Assembly (NCBI GenBank): GCA_946612455.1
Contig: CAMOER010000009.1
Coordinates: 18,798 to 82,797 of the forward strand
From: UBA3305 sp002373555
GTDB lineage: Bacteria; Bacillota; Clostridia; Lachnospirales; Lachnospiraceae
Direction of reading: 5' to 3'
DNA length: 64,000 bases
Below the pieces are notes generated by a model. The model did no database searches and was not told the origin of the DNA. It saw only the letters and a list, made by a program, of their open reading frames with translations. Within the stretch, counting starts at the first letter, position 1; the number at the start of each line of letters is the position of its first letter. The translations under genes were made by a program, and so were the position numbers. This document shows positions 25,960-34,765 of this stretch, piece by piece.

Positions 25960-27282
25960 GTGAACACTCTGTATTATGTCAGCCCGCCGGGCTTTCTGGT
26001 GACATTTGCCTATTCACTGGCAGTGATCATGTACTGCTGGGTCAATCCGCGGAAATATTCCGTAAAAAAGACGGTCCTGATCCAGGGAGCGGGGATGGTC
26101 CTGATTAATGTTCTGGCGTTTCTGCTGGAATCTCCGGATATCCGATTTTATTTTCTTCGGATGATCTTTTTTTATTGCCTTCTCATGGGCCTGATGGCAC
26201 TCTGTATGAGAGGCCCGTTTGCCCGGGTGCTGTATTTCTTCCCGTTCGTCATGGTACTCGGCGAATTCGTCATGGCAGTTGACTGGCATCTGTATTATTA
26301 CGGTGTGACAGTCAACAAAATACCGGATATCCTGCCGATCCGCCTGCCGTTCCTGTTCGGCTATTACTGCGGCTTTACATTTCTGGCGTATCTGGCCAAC
26401 CGCCGGTTCCGCGAATACAACAGTGCCATGGAATTCGGGCTGCGGGATATCCTGCAGCCGTGGATCCTGGCGGTCTTCAGTCTGATTATCAGCAATGTCA
26501 GCAATTTCCTGCCCGTATCCCCTATCAGCAGTCAGGTGCCGGGACAGATCTTTCTGATCCGTCTGCTGGTGGACGCTACCGGTCTGACGATGCTGTATCT
26601 TTTCCATACCATGCGGTTTGATATCTATAAGTCATCGCAGATGGAGATGCTGAACCGTTCGCTGGAGATGCAGTATGCGAATTACAATGTCCTGAAGCAG
26701 TCGGTGGAGCTGGTGGCCGGCAATTACCATGATCTGAAGCATCAGATACAGTTCCTGGAGTCCGAACGGCCGGGGGAAGAAAAGCAGCGGTTCCTTGATA
26801 AGCTGAAAAATGAGATGAGCGATTTCGAAGCCCAGGCGAATACCGGCAGCGAGATGCTGGATACGATCGTCATGTCGAAACGGATGCTCGTGAAAAAGGA
26901 CGGAATCGAGCTGACCTGTATTGCGGACGGTGCGCAGCTGTCCTTCCTGGATCCCATGGATCTTTCCGCACTGTTCGGAAATCTCCTGGATAATGCGGTC
27001 GAGGCGGTCCGGAAGATCGATGATCCGGAGAAACGGCTGATCAAACTGACGGTGGAAAGACAGAAAGGCTTTGTGCTGATCCTCTGTGAGAACTGCTTTA
27101 CGGGAACGCTGGAGATGCAGAGCGGTATTCCGAAGACCACCAAGACGGATGCCTTCTTCCACGGTTACGGAACAAAAAGCATCTCCTCGATTGCCAGAAA
27201 GTACAGCGGATCCGCCGTTTTTTCCGCGCAGGACGGCTGGTTCCGGGCAAAGATCCTGCTGCCGGCTGATAAAACAGAATAA
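25960..27282 (+). CDS. GHKL-domain sensor histidine kinase (AgrC-like)
   Basis: Membrane sensor kinase of 440 residues. Six or so hydrophobic segments fill residues 10-215, with almost no extracellular domain, as in peptide-sensing AgrC kinases. The phosphoacceptor is His257 in NYHDLKHQI, and the ATPase domain has the N-box LFGNLLDNAVEAV and a C-terminal GYGTKS glycine box. It starts with GTG, supported by a GGAGG site. It is paired with the LytTR regulator upstream. No peptide precursor or AgrB-type processing protease is nearby, so the signal is unknown. Confidence 0.92.
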   Translation: MNTLYYVSPPGFLVTFAYSLAVIMYCWVNPRKYSVKKTVLIQGAGMVLINVLAFLLESPDIRFYFLRMIFFYCLLMGLMALCMRGPFARVLYFFPFVMVLGEFVMAVDWHLYYYGVTVNKIPDILPIRLPFLFGYYCGFTFLAYLANRRFREYNSAMEFGLRDILQPWILAVFSLIISNVSNFLPVSPISSQVPGQIFLIRLLVDATGLTMLYLFHTMRFDIYKSSQMEMLNRSLEMQYANYNVLKQSVELVAGNYHDLKHQIQFLESERPGEEKQRFLDKLKNEMSDFEAQANTGSEMLDTIVMSKRMLVKKDGIELTCIADGAQLSFLDPMDLSALFGNLLDNAVEAVRKIDDPEKRLIKLTVERQKGFVLILCENCFTGTLEMQSGIPKTTKTDAFFHGYGTKSISSIARKYSGSAVFSAQDGWFRAKILLPADKTE

Positions 27283-27291
27283 AAACAGAAG

Positions 27292-27343
27292 GGGAGCTGC
27301 CGTTTGGGAATGATCGGAACCGTTCGTGCAGGCTCCCGTTTTT
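27292..27343 (+). terminator. Terminator after the sensor kinase gene
   Basis: Arms GGGAGC-TGC (27292-27300) and GCA-GGCTCCC (27328-27337) close a larger loop, followed by GTTTTT. Confidence 0.68.
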
Positions 27344-27386
27344 ATGCAAAAAAGAATGTTAGAATGCCATTATCCAAATCCATCTG

Positions 27387-27415
27387 CCGCCGGGCGCAGC
27401 GTGTTTGCCCGGCGG
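27387..27415 (+). promoter_or_regulatory. GC-rich hairpin in the GH3 leader
   Basis: Nine-base perfect stem CCGCCGGGC / GCCCGGCGG (27387-27395, 27407-27415) followed by AAAAAATG, 25 bases before the start codon of the glycosidase. It could be the end of a leader structure; no T run follows, so termination on this strand is unlikely. Confidence 0.5.
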
Positions 27416-27440
27416 AAAAAATGATAAAAGGAGAGTGGTT

Positions 27441-30400
27441 ATGGTGAAAACAAAGCTGTGGCGGGGACTCGCTACGTTCATGGCATCCATTCTGGCCATG
27501 TCGATCGGCGTCCAGACCCTGTCGGAAAACTGGGCAGCAAAGCTGAACAGCATGCTGAACACGAACAACTATGTGACCGTGAGAGATGAAAATGAACCGG
27601 CCGAAATGGGCGATCATTTCCGTTCGGAATTCACATCCCTGACGGACATGCAGGCGGAGCAGGAAGCGGTCTCCAGACAGATCGGTGCCGAGGGCACGGT
27701 CCTTCTGAAGAATGACAATGCAGCGCTTCCGTTAAATGCTTCTTCCGAGAAGGTGACGCTGTGGGGCCTGCATACGAACATGCCGATCCTCGGGGGAATG
27801 ATGGGATCGACGGCAATGGCCAATTATGAAGTCGGACAGCCGCAGTACGGCATCAAGGAAGCGATGGCAGCGGCGGGATTCGATGTCAATCAGCAGTTCA
27901 TCGATCTGTATGCCTCCGAGGCAATGGATCCTTACCGCATGATGGCTTCCTTCTTTGGAAATCCTGTTCCCGGACATTCTTTCTCAACATGGTTCACAAC
28001 GGCCTTTGAGAATCCCAAGGCTTATAATCTCGGCGAAGCGCCTGCAGCTTCGTATCCGGCGGATGTTCTGAGCTCTGCTGACGGTACGGCAGCCGTGGTC
28101 CTTCTCTCCAGAGATAATTCCGAGGCAGCGGATTATCATCCCGACATGGTCAGCGAGCTGGATTCCGACAGCTTCGACAGACCGCTGGCGCTTTCACAGA
28201 ACGAAAAAGATCTGATCGAGCTGGCCAAGCAGCACAGCACGAAGGTGATCGTGCTGATCAACTCCTCCAGTGCCATTGAGCTTGAAGGCCTGAAGCAGGA
28301 TCCCGCCGTGGACGCGATCCTCTGGACCGGACAGCCCGGAAACTACGGTTTCCTCGGCGTAGCGGATGTTCTGGCCGGAACGGTCTCTCCTTCCGGAAAA
28401 CTGAATGATACCTATGCGATCAGCAGTACATCCTCCCCCGCGATGGTGAACTTCGGCGTTTATCTGTTTACGCCCAATTCCAGCACAGACAAGAGCATTT
28501 CCGAGAACGATCAGGGAGATGCCTATCTGGTGGAGACCGAAGGCATCTATCAGGGTTACCGTTATTATGAGACCCGTTACGAGGATGCCATGCTTTCCCA
28601 GGGCAACGCTGTTTCGACGGAAGGCACGATCGACGGCGCGGCCTGGGATTACAGCAAGGAAATGTCCTATCCTTTCGGCTACGGTCTTTCCTATACGACA
28701 TTTGAGCAGAAACTGCAGTCTGTCGAAGTCACTGTCGGCGGCGAAGGCAAAGCGGTTGTCAATGTGACCAATACCGGCGCTGCAGCAGGTAAGGATGTCG
28801 TCGAGCTTTATGTACAGGCGCCTTACACCCAGGGCGGTCTTGAAAAATCCGCGGTGCAGCTGATCTCCTTCGGCAAGACCGGCGAACTTGCCCCCGGCGC
28901 TTCCGAGACAGTCGAGATCACATTCGATCCCCGTGACATGACAAGCTATGATGAAAATGTCACCAAGGCGGACGGCACCCAGGGCGCGTGGGTCCTGGAG
29001 AGCGGCGATTACTACTTTGCGATCGGAAACGGCGCACATAATGCGATCAACAATATCCTTGCGAACAAGCTCGGTGCAGCCGATCAGCTTGTCAGCGTGA
29101 ACGCCGATGAGGTCATTGATCCTGCGAACGCACAGGTCTGGAATATGGCGGAAACCGATGTCGAGACCTATTCCGTGAATGTACAGAATGCGCTGCAGAA
29201 CATGGATATCAACAAGATCATCCCGGATGCTGCGGTGTACTTTACCAGAGCGGACTGGAGCAAGGGCTGGACTCCTGTCACAGAGCTTGTGCCGACCGAT
29301 GATATGAAGGTCGATCTCACGAACAACAGAGGTCAGCTTACAGAGAACGGGGAAGGCCTTACCTGGGGCGCAGACAACGGTCTCTCCATCATCGATTTCA
29401 TGGAAGTGGATGAGAACGGTACATATGTCGGCGTTCTGGATCTGGACGATCCCAAGTGGGATCAGCTGATCGAGCAGATCAGCATCGAAGATGCAATTAA
29501 CTTTGTCGAGAATACCGGAAACGGCATCAGCCAGATCGGTTCCATCGGACTGCCGGCGAACGCGATCCAGGACGGTCCTACGGGATTTGCCAATGATCAG
29601 GTCGCGGCCTATCTCATCAAGTGGAACGAGTCCAACAGCAGTGAAGCTACCTATGTCGGACCGGAAGATGAAGGCGCACAGTATACCATGAATGTCTTCC
29701 CGACCGAACCGATCGTCGCCTGCGCTTTCAACCGCGAGCTGACGAAGCGGGAAGGCGAGATGTACGGCGAAGAAAGTCTGTGGAGCAATGTTCCTGGAAC
29801 CCTGGCACCGGCCGGAAACCTGCACAGAGTTCCTTACTGCGGACGTCTGCATGAGTACTATTCGGAAGATCCGATGCTGACAAGCATCATGATGAACGCT
29901 TTCTGCGAAGGCGGCACCACGAAGGGCCTGATGACAGAGCCGAAGCACCTGGCTTTCAACAACCAGGAAACGAACCGTTCCGGCGCAGCTACCTTCATGA
30001 CCGAGCAGGCAGCCCGTGAGAATGAGCTGAGAGCATTCCAGGGCGCACTGTCCTCCAACAATGCCATGGGTGTCATGACATCCTACAACCGTGTCGGCGC
30101 TGTTTACTCCAGTGCACATTCGGGACTTCTGGAACAGATCCTCCGCAACGAGTGGGGATACAAGGGCTGGGTCGTCACCGATATGGCGGCTGCGCCGGAT
30201 TACATGAACTGGCTGGATTCCATCCTGAACGGTACGGGCGGTATGCTGACCACATCAGCGACCACTTCCCAGAGCCGCAAGGGCAGCATGACTTCCAGAC
30301 TTGCAGAGATCGAAAAGGATACCAATTTCCAGCAGCATATGCATGACGGCCTGAAGCACTATATGTACAGCATCGCCAGAAGTAATGCGCTGAACGGATA

Positions 30401-30542
30401 TACGGCAACGACAGAGACCAAGTATGTAGCCACCTGGTGGCAGAATGCGATCAACGGCGTCAAGTACGGCAGCGGAATCCTTGCACTGCTGTTCTGCGTA
30501 CTGTGGTTCATGGGACTGAAGAAAGGAGAGAAACGCGCATGA
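27441..30542 (+). CDS. Glycoside hydrolase family 3 protein, domain-permuted, membrane-anchored
   Basis: GH3 enzyme of 1033 residues, probably beta-glucosidase-like. Domain order is reversed: the GH3 C-terminal domain comes first (EGTVLLKN at 84-91, then AILWTGQPGNYGFLGVADVL), then a fibronectin-III-like domain (GYGLSYTTFEQK onward), and the catalytic TIM-barrel domain last (GLMTEPKHLAFNNQETNRSG; likely nucleophile Asp914 in WVVTDMAA). Permuted GH3 enzymes are known from rumen Clostridia. A hydrophobic segment near residues 10-25 and another at the C-terminus (GILALLFCVLWFMG, then a basic tail) suggest anchoring at both ends. ATG 27441 has AAGGAG before it. The next gene overlaps by four bases. 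Confidence 0.9.
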   Translation: MVKTKLWRGLATFMASILAMSIGVQTLSENWAAKLNSMLNTNNYVTVRDENEPAEMGDHFRSEFTSLTDMQAEQEAVSRQIGAEGTVLLKNDNAALPLNASSEKVTLWGLHTNMPILGGMMGSTAMANYEVGQPQYGIKEAMAAAGFDVNQQFIDLYASEAMDPYRMMASFFGNPVPGHSFSTWFTTAFENPKAYNLGEAPAASYPADVLSSADGTAAVVLLSRDNSEAADYHPDMVSELDSDSFDRPLALSQNEKDLIELAKQHSTKVIVLINSSSAIELEGLKQDPAVDAILWTGQPGNYGFLGVADVLAGTVSPSGKLNDTYAISSTSSPAMVNFGVYLFTPNSSTDKSISENDQGDAYLVETEGIYQGYRYYETRYEDAMLSQGNAVSTEGTIDGAAWDYSKEMSYPFGYGLSYTTFEQKLQSVEVTVGGEGKAVVNVTNTGAAAGKDVVELYVQAPYTQGGLEKSAVQLISFGKTGELAPGASETVEITFDPRDMTSYDENVTKADGTQGAWVLESGDYYFAIGNGAHNAINNILANKLGAADQLVSVNADEVIDPANAQVWNMAETDVETYSVNVQNALQNMDINKIIPDAAVYFTRADWSKGWTPVTELVPTDDMKVDLTNNRGQLTENGEGLTWGADNGLSIIDFMEVDENGTYVGVLDLDDPKWDQLIEQISIEDAINFVENTGNGISQIGSIGLPANAIQDGPTGFANDQVAAYLIKWNESNSSEATYVGPEDEGAQYTMNVFPTEPIVACAFNRELTKREGEMYGEESLWSNVPGTLAPAGNLHRVPYCGRLHEYYSEDPMLTSIMMNAFCEGGTTKGLMTEPKHLAFNNQETNRSGAATFMTEQAARENELRAFQGALSSNNAMGVMTSYNRVGAVYSSAHSGLLEQILRNEWGYKGWVVTDMAAAPDYMNWLDSILNGTGGMLTTSATTSQSRKGSMTSRLAEIEKDTNFQQHMHDGLKHYMYSIARSNALNGYTATTETKYVATWWQNAINGVKYGSGILALLFCVLWFMGLKKGEKRA

Positions 30543-30952
30543 AAAAGTCAGCCGGATTTATCATGACCGTGATCGGCACTGTTCTGGCAGCTGCTGCATT
30601 GTTCTTATATCTGAATGCCAATAATACGAACCAGACGACCATGATCCTTACGATCATCGGACTTGTGTGCGGCGCATTGTATGTCGTGGCTTATGCAAAG
30701 CTCGGGAGCAATCCTTTTGTCAGTCTGCTTGTATCAGCGGCGGCCGTCTTTATGGCAGCGGCTCTTGCCTACAGCTTTGTAACGGAAGCGGAGATCCTCG
30801 GATATCTGATCTCCGGCCTGCGTACCTGGGCGGATGTACAGACGTGGGCATACTTCGCTGTCGCAGCGGCACTGTCCTGGCTGGTGCTGCTGATCGCCTC
30901 CTTTACACGGCTTGGCGAGAGACAGGATACTGTACAGACAGAAAGCAAATAA
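30539..30952 (+). CDS. Small four-helix membrane protein, GH3 partner
   Basis: Protein of 137 residues with four hydrophobic segments (about 5-25, 37-53, 62-82, 105-127) and a charged C-terminal tail (RLGERQDTVQTESK). I recognise no characterised family. Its ATG overlaps the stop of the GH3 gene in an ATGA junction, with a GGAGAG site inside the GH3 end, so the two are translated together; an interaction with the membrane segment of the glycosidase is plausible but inferred. A strong terminator ends the transcript. Confidence 0.75.
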   Translation: MKKSAGFIMTVIGTVLAAAALFLYLNANNTNQTTMILTIIGLVCGALYVVAYAKLGSNPFVSLLVSAAAVFMAAALAYSFVTEAEILGYLISGLRTWADVQTWAYFAVAAALSWLVLLIASFTRLGERQDTVQTESK

Positions 30953-30962
30953 CTGCATGCAG

Positions 30963-30994
30963 GTGACACAGGGGCCATCCCCTGTGTCACTTTT
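30963..30994 (+). terminator. Terminator after the GH3 operon
   Basis: Perfect 12-base stem GTGACACAGGGG / CCCCTGTGTCAC (30963-30974, 30979-30990) with a four-base loop, then TTTT. Confidence 0.88.
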
Positions 30995-31024
30995 CTATCA
31001 TCATAATGAAGGAGTTATAAGAGC

Positions 31025-32071
31025 GTGATGCATTTCAGAAAGATCCTGACGGTTTTGCTCGTTCTTCTTCCGGCAGGCGCAGGAGCAGTCCTCCTGTTTT
31101 TGATGAATGCCGATCTGTATATCAGATTCTCCCAGAAAACAGGCATGGTAAAGGGAGAAGTGAACAGCTGGCAGGATAAATCCCGAGGAATCGGCGCGGG
31201 AAAGGATCCCGGGGACGGACTTGACCTGGCAGGCGGGATCGCCTATGCAGACACATATCCGAACAGTTTCCTGGATATTTACCGGACTGAAGATTCTGAA
31301 GGGCCGAAGCCCGTGTATTTCTTCATCCACGGAGGCGGATATGCCTGGGGAGATAAAGCGGAAGGAGATCCGCTGGGGGCATCTGACGGATCCTCCGGCG
31401 GCATGACGGATGTTTTCCGGCGGCTCGCGAAGGAAGGATACGCCGTAGTCAGCATCAATTACGCGCTTGTACCGGAATACCGCTATCCGACGCCGCTGGT
31501 CCAGATCAATGAAGCCGTCGGTTTCCTTAAGGCGCACGAGGACGAATATGGTCTGGATATGTCGCGCGTCGTTCTTTCCGGCGGTAGTGCGGGCGGCCAG
31601 CTGGCAGGTCAGTATGCGCTTCTCGCGACAGATGCGGAATATGCAGAAAGCTGCGGCATTGCTCCGGCGCTGGAAGGAAATGCTGTGAAGGGCGTGGTAT
31701 TCCGCTGTGCATTGCTGGAGCCCGAACATTTTGACGATGTGAACACACTGCTGTTTAAGATCATGTTCCGGAATCTGAAGATCGGTTATTACCAGAACGG
31801 GGCAGAGGCTCTTGCGGAAGCGGATATCACAGCACATGTATCGGAGTCCTTCCCACCCGCATTCATTACGGACGGGAATCATGGTACATTTGATAAACAG
31901 GCGGTTCGTCTGCACGAGAAACTGGACACACTGGGCGTATATAATGTGCTGAATATGTATCCGATCCGGGAAGCGCAGCTCGAGCATGGATATGACGTGG
32001 TTCTGTCAAACAAATACGCAGCAGACAACCTGGAAAAGGAGATCGGTTTTCTGGAGACTGTTCTCCGATAA
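31025..32071 (+). CDS. Alpha/beta hydrolase (HSL-type carboxylesterase/lipase)
   Basis: Esterase of the hormone-sensitive-lipase group, 348 residues. The oxyanion motif FFIHGGGYAWGD is near residue 100 and the nucleophile elbow is LSGGSAGGQLAG, with the acid and His regions toward the C-terminus (FITDGNHGTFDKQ, EHGY). An N-terminal hydrophobic segment (ILTVLLVLLPAGAGAVLLFLM) indicates a membrane-anchored or exported enzyme. GTG at 31025 is ten bases from GGAG; ATG at 31028 is the alternative and changes one residue. It could deacetylate sugars released by the neighbouring GH3 enzyme, but it has its own transcript start downstream of a terminator. Confidence 0.88.
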   Translation: MMHFRKILTVLLVLLPAGAGAVLLFLMNADLYIRFSQKTGMVKGEVNSWQDKSRGIGAGKDPGDGLDLAGGIAYADTYPNSFLDIYRTEDSEGPKPVYFFIHGGGYAWGDKAEGDPLGASDGSSGGMTDVFRRLAKEGYAVVSINYALVPEYRYPTPLVQINEAVGFLKAHEDEYGLDMSRVVLSGGSAGGQLAGQYALLATDAEYAESCGIAPALEGNAVKGVVFRCALLEPEHFDDVNTLLFKIMFRNLKIGYYQNGAEALAEADITAHVSESFPPAFITDGNHGTFDKQAVRLHEKLDTLGVYNVLNMYPIREAQLEHGYDVVLSNKYAADNLEKEIGFLETVLR

Positions 32072-32090
32072 AAAAGGTCTGCTGCAAAAA

Positions 32091-32118
32091 ACAGCTTCCG
32101 CACGGGAAGCTGTTTTTT
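32091..32118. terminator. Bidirectional terminator between convergent genes
   Basis: Nine-base stem ACAGCTTCC / GGAAGCTGT (32091-32099, 32105-32113) bracketed by A6 on the left and T6 on the right, so it can end both the esterase and the dehydrogenase transcripts. Confidence 0.9.
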
Positions 32119-32122
32119 GTGT

Positions 32123-33745
32123 TCAGAACATATGCGGCAGGAGGATCTCGGTATCCGGTACGAGCACTTCCTTGATTGCCCGCTGGCTTACCCAGCGCAT
32201 CATGTTGGTCGCGGAGCCTGCCTTGTCATTTGTGCCGGAAGCGCGGGAACCGCCGAAAGGCTGCTGGCCGACGACGGCGCCGGTGGGTTTTTCGTTGATA
32301 TAGAAGTTCCCGGCGGCATGGGTCAGCGCACGGGAGATCTTGAGAACGGCTGCGCGGTCCTGCGCGTAAACGGCGCCGGTAAGGCCGTATTTCGTGCTGG
32401 TATCACAGAGAATGAGCGCATCGTCCAGTTCTTCATCTTCGTAAACATAGACCGTAAGGACCGGTCCGAAGATCTCTTCGACCATGCTCCTGTAATGCGG
32501 ATCCTTTGCGAGGATGACGGTCGGCTGTACAAAATATCCGACAGAATCATCGGTTTTTCCGCCTTCAATAATTTCCGCTTCCGCGTCATCGCGCGCCGCA
32601 TCAATATAGGATTTCACGCGGGCGAAGGCACGGTCATCAATCACGGCATTGCAGAAGGCTCTGGGATCCCGGATATCGCCGGCATATACATCTTCCATGG
32701 CGGTGTGCAGTTTTTCTCTTACGTCCAGCCAGATGGAAGCGGGGATATATGCTCTTGCCGCGGCGGAGCATTTCTCACCCGAGTAGCCGAAGGCGGCGCG
32801 GATCATGCCTGACACAAGCGCGCTGGTATTGGCGGACGGGTCGGCGAAGATGAAATCCTTCCCGCCGGTCTCTCCGACCAGCCTCGGATACGTGCGGTAA
32901 CGGTCAATATTGGATCCGACTTCTTTCCAGACCAGATTGAAGACCTCCGTGGAGCCGGTAAAATGGAAACCGGACATGTTGGGGTCGGTGATGATGTGTT
33001 TCGAGAAATCGCTGCCTTTACTGGGAACAAAGTTGATGACGCCTGCCGGAAGGCCTGCCTCCTCAAGAACGCGCATGAAATAATAGTTCGAGAGGGCCGC
33101 CGTCGTGGAAGGCTTCCAGACGCAGACATTGCCTGCCTGCGCGGGCGCACAGGGGAGATTTCCGCCGATCGAGGTGAAATTGAAGGGCGTGAGCGCAGCG
33201 ATAAAGCCTTCGAGCGGACGGTATTCAATGCGGTTGTAAACACCGGGGACCAGTCCGGGTTGTGTCTTGTAGATCTCCTGCAGGAAATACGCGTTGAACC
33301 GGAGGAAGTCGCAGAGCTCACAGATATCGATCTCCGCTTCCCACATATTTTTGCTCTGCCCGAGCATGGTTGCCGCTTCTACCGTGAAGCGGTATTTTTT
33401 TGCAAGCAGGTCGGCGGCTTTGTAGAAGATCGCAGCGCGGTCTTCCCAGGGCATGGCCATCCAGTCTGCTGCGGCGGCAAGAGAAGCTTCGATCGCCTGC
33501 TTCAGTTCTTTTTCACCTGCCAGGTGCAGATGGGCGATCACGTTTTTATGGCGGTGGGGCTCCACAATATTGACGGTGTTTCCTGTATAGATCTCTTTGC
33601 CGCCGATGATCACGGGGATCTCCACGGTGCGCGCTGCCTGCTTTTCGACCTCGGACATCAGGGCTCTTCTTTCCGGACAGCCTTCTACAAAATTCATGCT
33701 GTGTTCATTGAGCGGGCGGGGAAGTTCAAAGATACCGTTTCGCAT
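32123..33745 (-). CDS. pruA: L-glutamate gamma-semialdehyde (1-pyrroline-5-carboxylate) dehydrogenase
   Basis: Aldehyde dehydrogenase of 540 residues, the length of stand-alone P5C dehydrogenases. It oxidises glutamate semialdehyde to glutamate with NAD+, the second step of proline breakdown. Characteristic features are the N-terminal FVEGCPERRALMSEVEKQ region, general base in LVGETGGKDFIFA, catalytic Cys in FGYSGEKCSAAARAY, and the ending PFGGSRASGTNDKAGS. Start 33745 is fixed by AAGGAGG eight bases upstream; the frame runs further but the extension is AT-rich and non-homologous. No proline dehydrogenase gene is in the window; arginine or ornithine breakdown could also supply the substrate. 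Confidence 0.95.
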   Translation of the reverse strand: MRNGIFELPRPLNEHSMNFVEGCPERRALMSEVEKQAARTVEIPVIIGGKEIYTGNTVNIVEPHRHKNVIAHLHLAGEKELKQAIEASLAAAADWMAMPWEDRAAIFYKAADLLAKKYRFTVEAATMLGQSKNMWEAEIDICELCDFLRFNAYFLQEIYKTQPGLVPGVYNRIEYRPLEGFIAALTPFNFTSIGGNLPCAPAQAGNVCVWKPSTTAALSNYYFMRVLEEAGLPAGVINFVPSKGSDFSKHIITDPNMSGFHFTGSTEVFNLVWKEVGSNIDRYRTYPRLVGETGGKDFIFADPSANTSALVSGMIRAAFGYSGEKCSAAARAYIPASIWLDVREKLHTAMEDVYAGDIRDPRAFCNAVIDDRAFARVKSYIDAARDDAEAEIIEGGKTDDSVGYFVQPTVILAKDPHYRSMVEEIFGPVLTVYVYEDEELDDALILCDTSTKYGLTGAVYAQDRAAVLKISRALTHAAGNFYINEKPTGAVVGQQPFGGSRASGTNDKAGSATNMMRWVSQRAIKEVLVPDTEILLPHMF

Positions 33746-33821
33746 TTCGGTTGCCTCCTTTTGCTGTTTTGTATGGAGATCGTACAGGTCTGTAAATCTC
33801 CGAAGTGATTGATTTAAAAAG

Positions 33822-33850
33822 ATGTTATCACAGAAAATAACGAATGTAAA
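33822..33850 (-). promoter_or_regulatory. Promoter of the pruA gene
   Basis: On the minus strand TTTACA (complement of 33845-33850), 17 bases, TAACAT (complement of 33822-33827), about 75 bases before the start codon. Confidence 0.6.
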
Positions 33851-34039
33851 GCTAAAATTCATATACATGAAGATTAGTTTAATAAATACGATTATAGACA
33901 TATAACATATATAAATATGAAATAACAAAAGGGACCGTTCGTTTGATGAAATACATGGTTATTTATGACATAGAATAACGCATGAAGCAGACGGCCAGGA
34001 GGACAGGACAGGGAGGAAGGAAAGAAGGGAACAGGAAGA

Positions 34040-34066
34040 TTGACTTGCGTAAAATTTTATTATAAT
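34040..34066 (+). promoter_or_regulatory. Promoter of the phosphatase gene
   Basis: TTGACT (34040-34045), a short 15-base spacer and consensus TATAAT (34061-34066). Confidence 0.5.
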
Positions 34067-34149
34067 GTTACCTGAGATACGGCCCGGCATGCTGTCTGCA
34101 CAGACCGGAATCAGTATCCGGTTTTATTGATTTTCATGGGGGACAGAAG

Positions 34150-34731
34150 ATGATCTATATCGTCAGGCATGGACAGACGGCAAAGAATAAAGCGAACATT
34201 CTGCAGGGAAGAAGTGATATTCCGCTGAATGAGACGGGCAGAATGCAGGCGGCGGAAGCCGGACAGCGTCTTGCGGATCTGGGGATTCGCTTTGGTAAGG
34301 TCTATTCCAGTCCGCTGATTCGTGCGCTGCAGACGGCAGAGATCATTGCGCCGGGAGTCCCGGCATTCACAGATGACAGGCTGATCGAAATGGATTACGG
34401 TCCGTACGAGGGCATGGATTTGAACGATCCGGTGTCGGAGGTACTGACCTTTTTTCAGGATTTTGTGCATAACCCGGCACCGGAAGGAATGGAACCGCTT
34501 CCGGCAGTCGTGAAAAGAGCCGGGGAATTTCTGGAGACGATCCGGGAAGAGGCTGCCTCTGCGGATATCCTGCTCTCCACGCATGCAATCGCAATGAAAG
34601 GGCTGCTGGAGTATCTGACGCCCGGTTCGAACGGGGGTTACTGGTCGAAATACATCGGGAACTGCGAAGTCTATGCAGCGCAGGTGCGGGAAGACGGCAC
34701 ATTTTCGGTACCGGAAAAATGCTTCGGCTGA
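34150..34731 (+). CDS. Histidine phosphatase family protein
   Basis: Phosphoglycerate-mutase-like phosphatase of 193 residues. The phosphohistidine motif is IVRHGQTAKNKANILQGRSD at the N-terminus; a second conserved patch YSSPLIRALQTAEII and the acid YGPYEGMD follow, and STHAIAMKG supplies the second catalytic His. It is shorter than glycolytic PGM, so a small-molecule phosphatase such as a CobC-like enzyme is more likely. The substrate is not indicated by neighbours. GGGGGA lies just before the ATG. The transglutaminase-like gene follows 34 bases later. Confidence 0.9.
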   Translation: MIYIVRHGQTAKNKANILQGRSDIPLNETGRMQAAEAGQRLADLGIRFGKVYSSPLIRALQTAEIIAPGVPAFTDDRLIEMDYGPYEGMDLNDPVSEVLTFFQDFVHNPAPEGMEPLPAVVKRAGEFLETIREEAASADILLSTHAIAMKGLLEYLTPGSNGGYWSKYIGNCEVYAAQVREDGTFSVPEKCFG

Positions 34732-34765
34732 TGCTGCCGGAAGAGACGGGGGATAACGACAGAGA

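Larger units (their letters stand above)
33746..34149. other. AT-rich divergent intergenic region
   Basis: About 400 bases without a gene. It holds the promoters of the two divergent neighbours and a small palindrome GTTATT-N10-AATAAC (33958-33979). I see no conserved RNA structure. Confidence 0.6.

Noticed and set aside
28194..30119. 640-codon open frame antisense to the GH3 gene
   Set aside because: Antisense shadow; the plus strand encodes a full GH3 protein with start site and family motifs.
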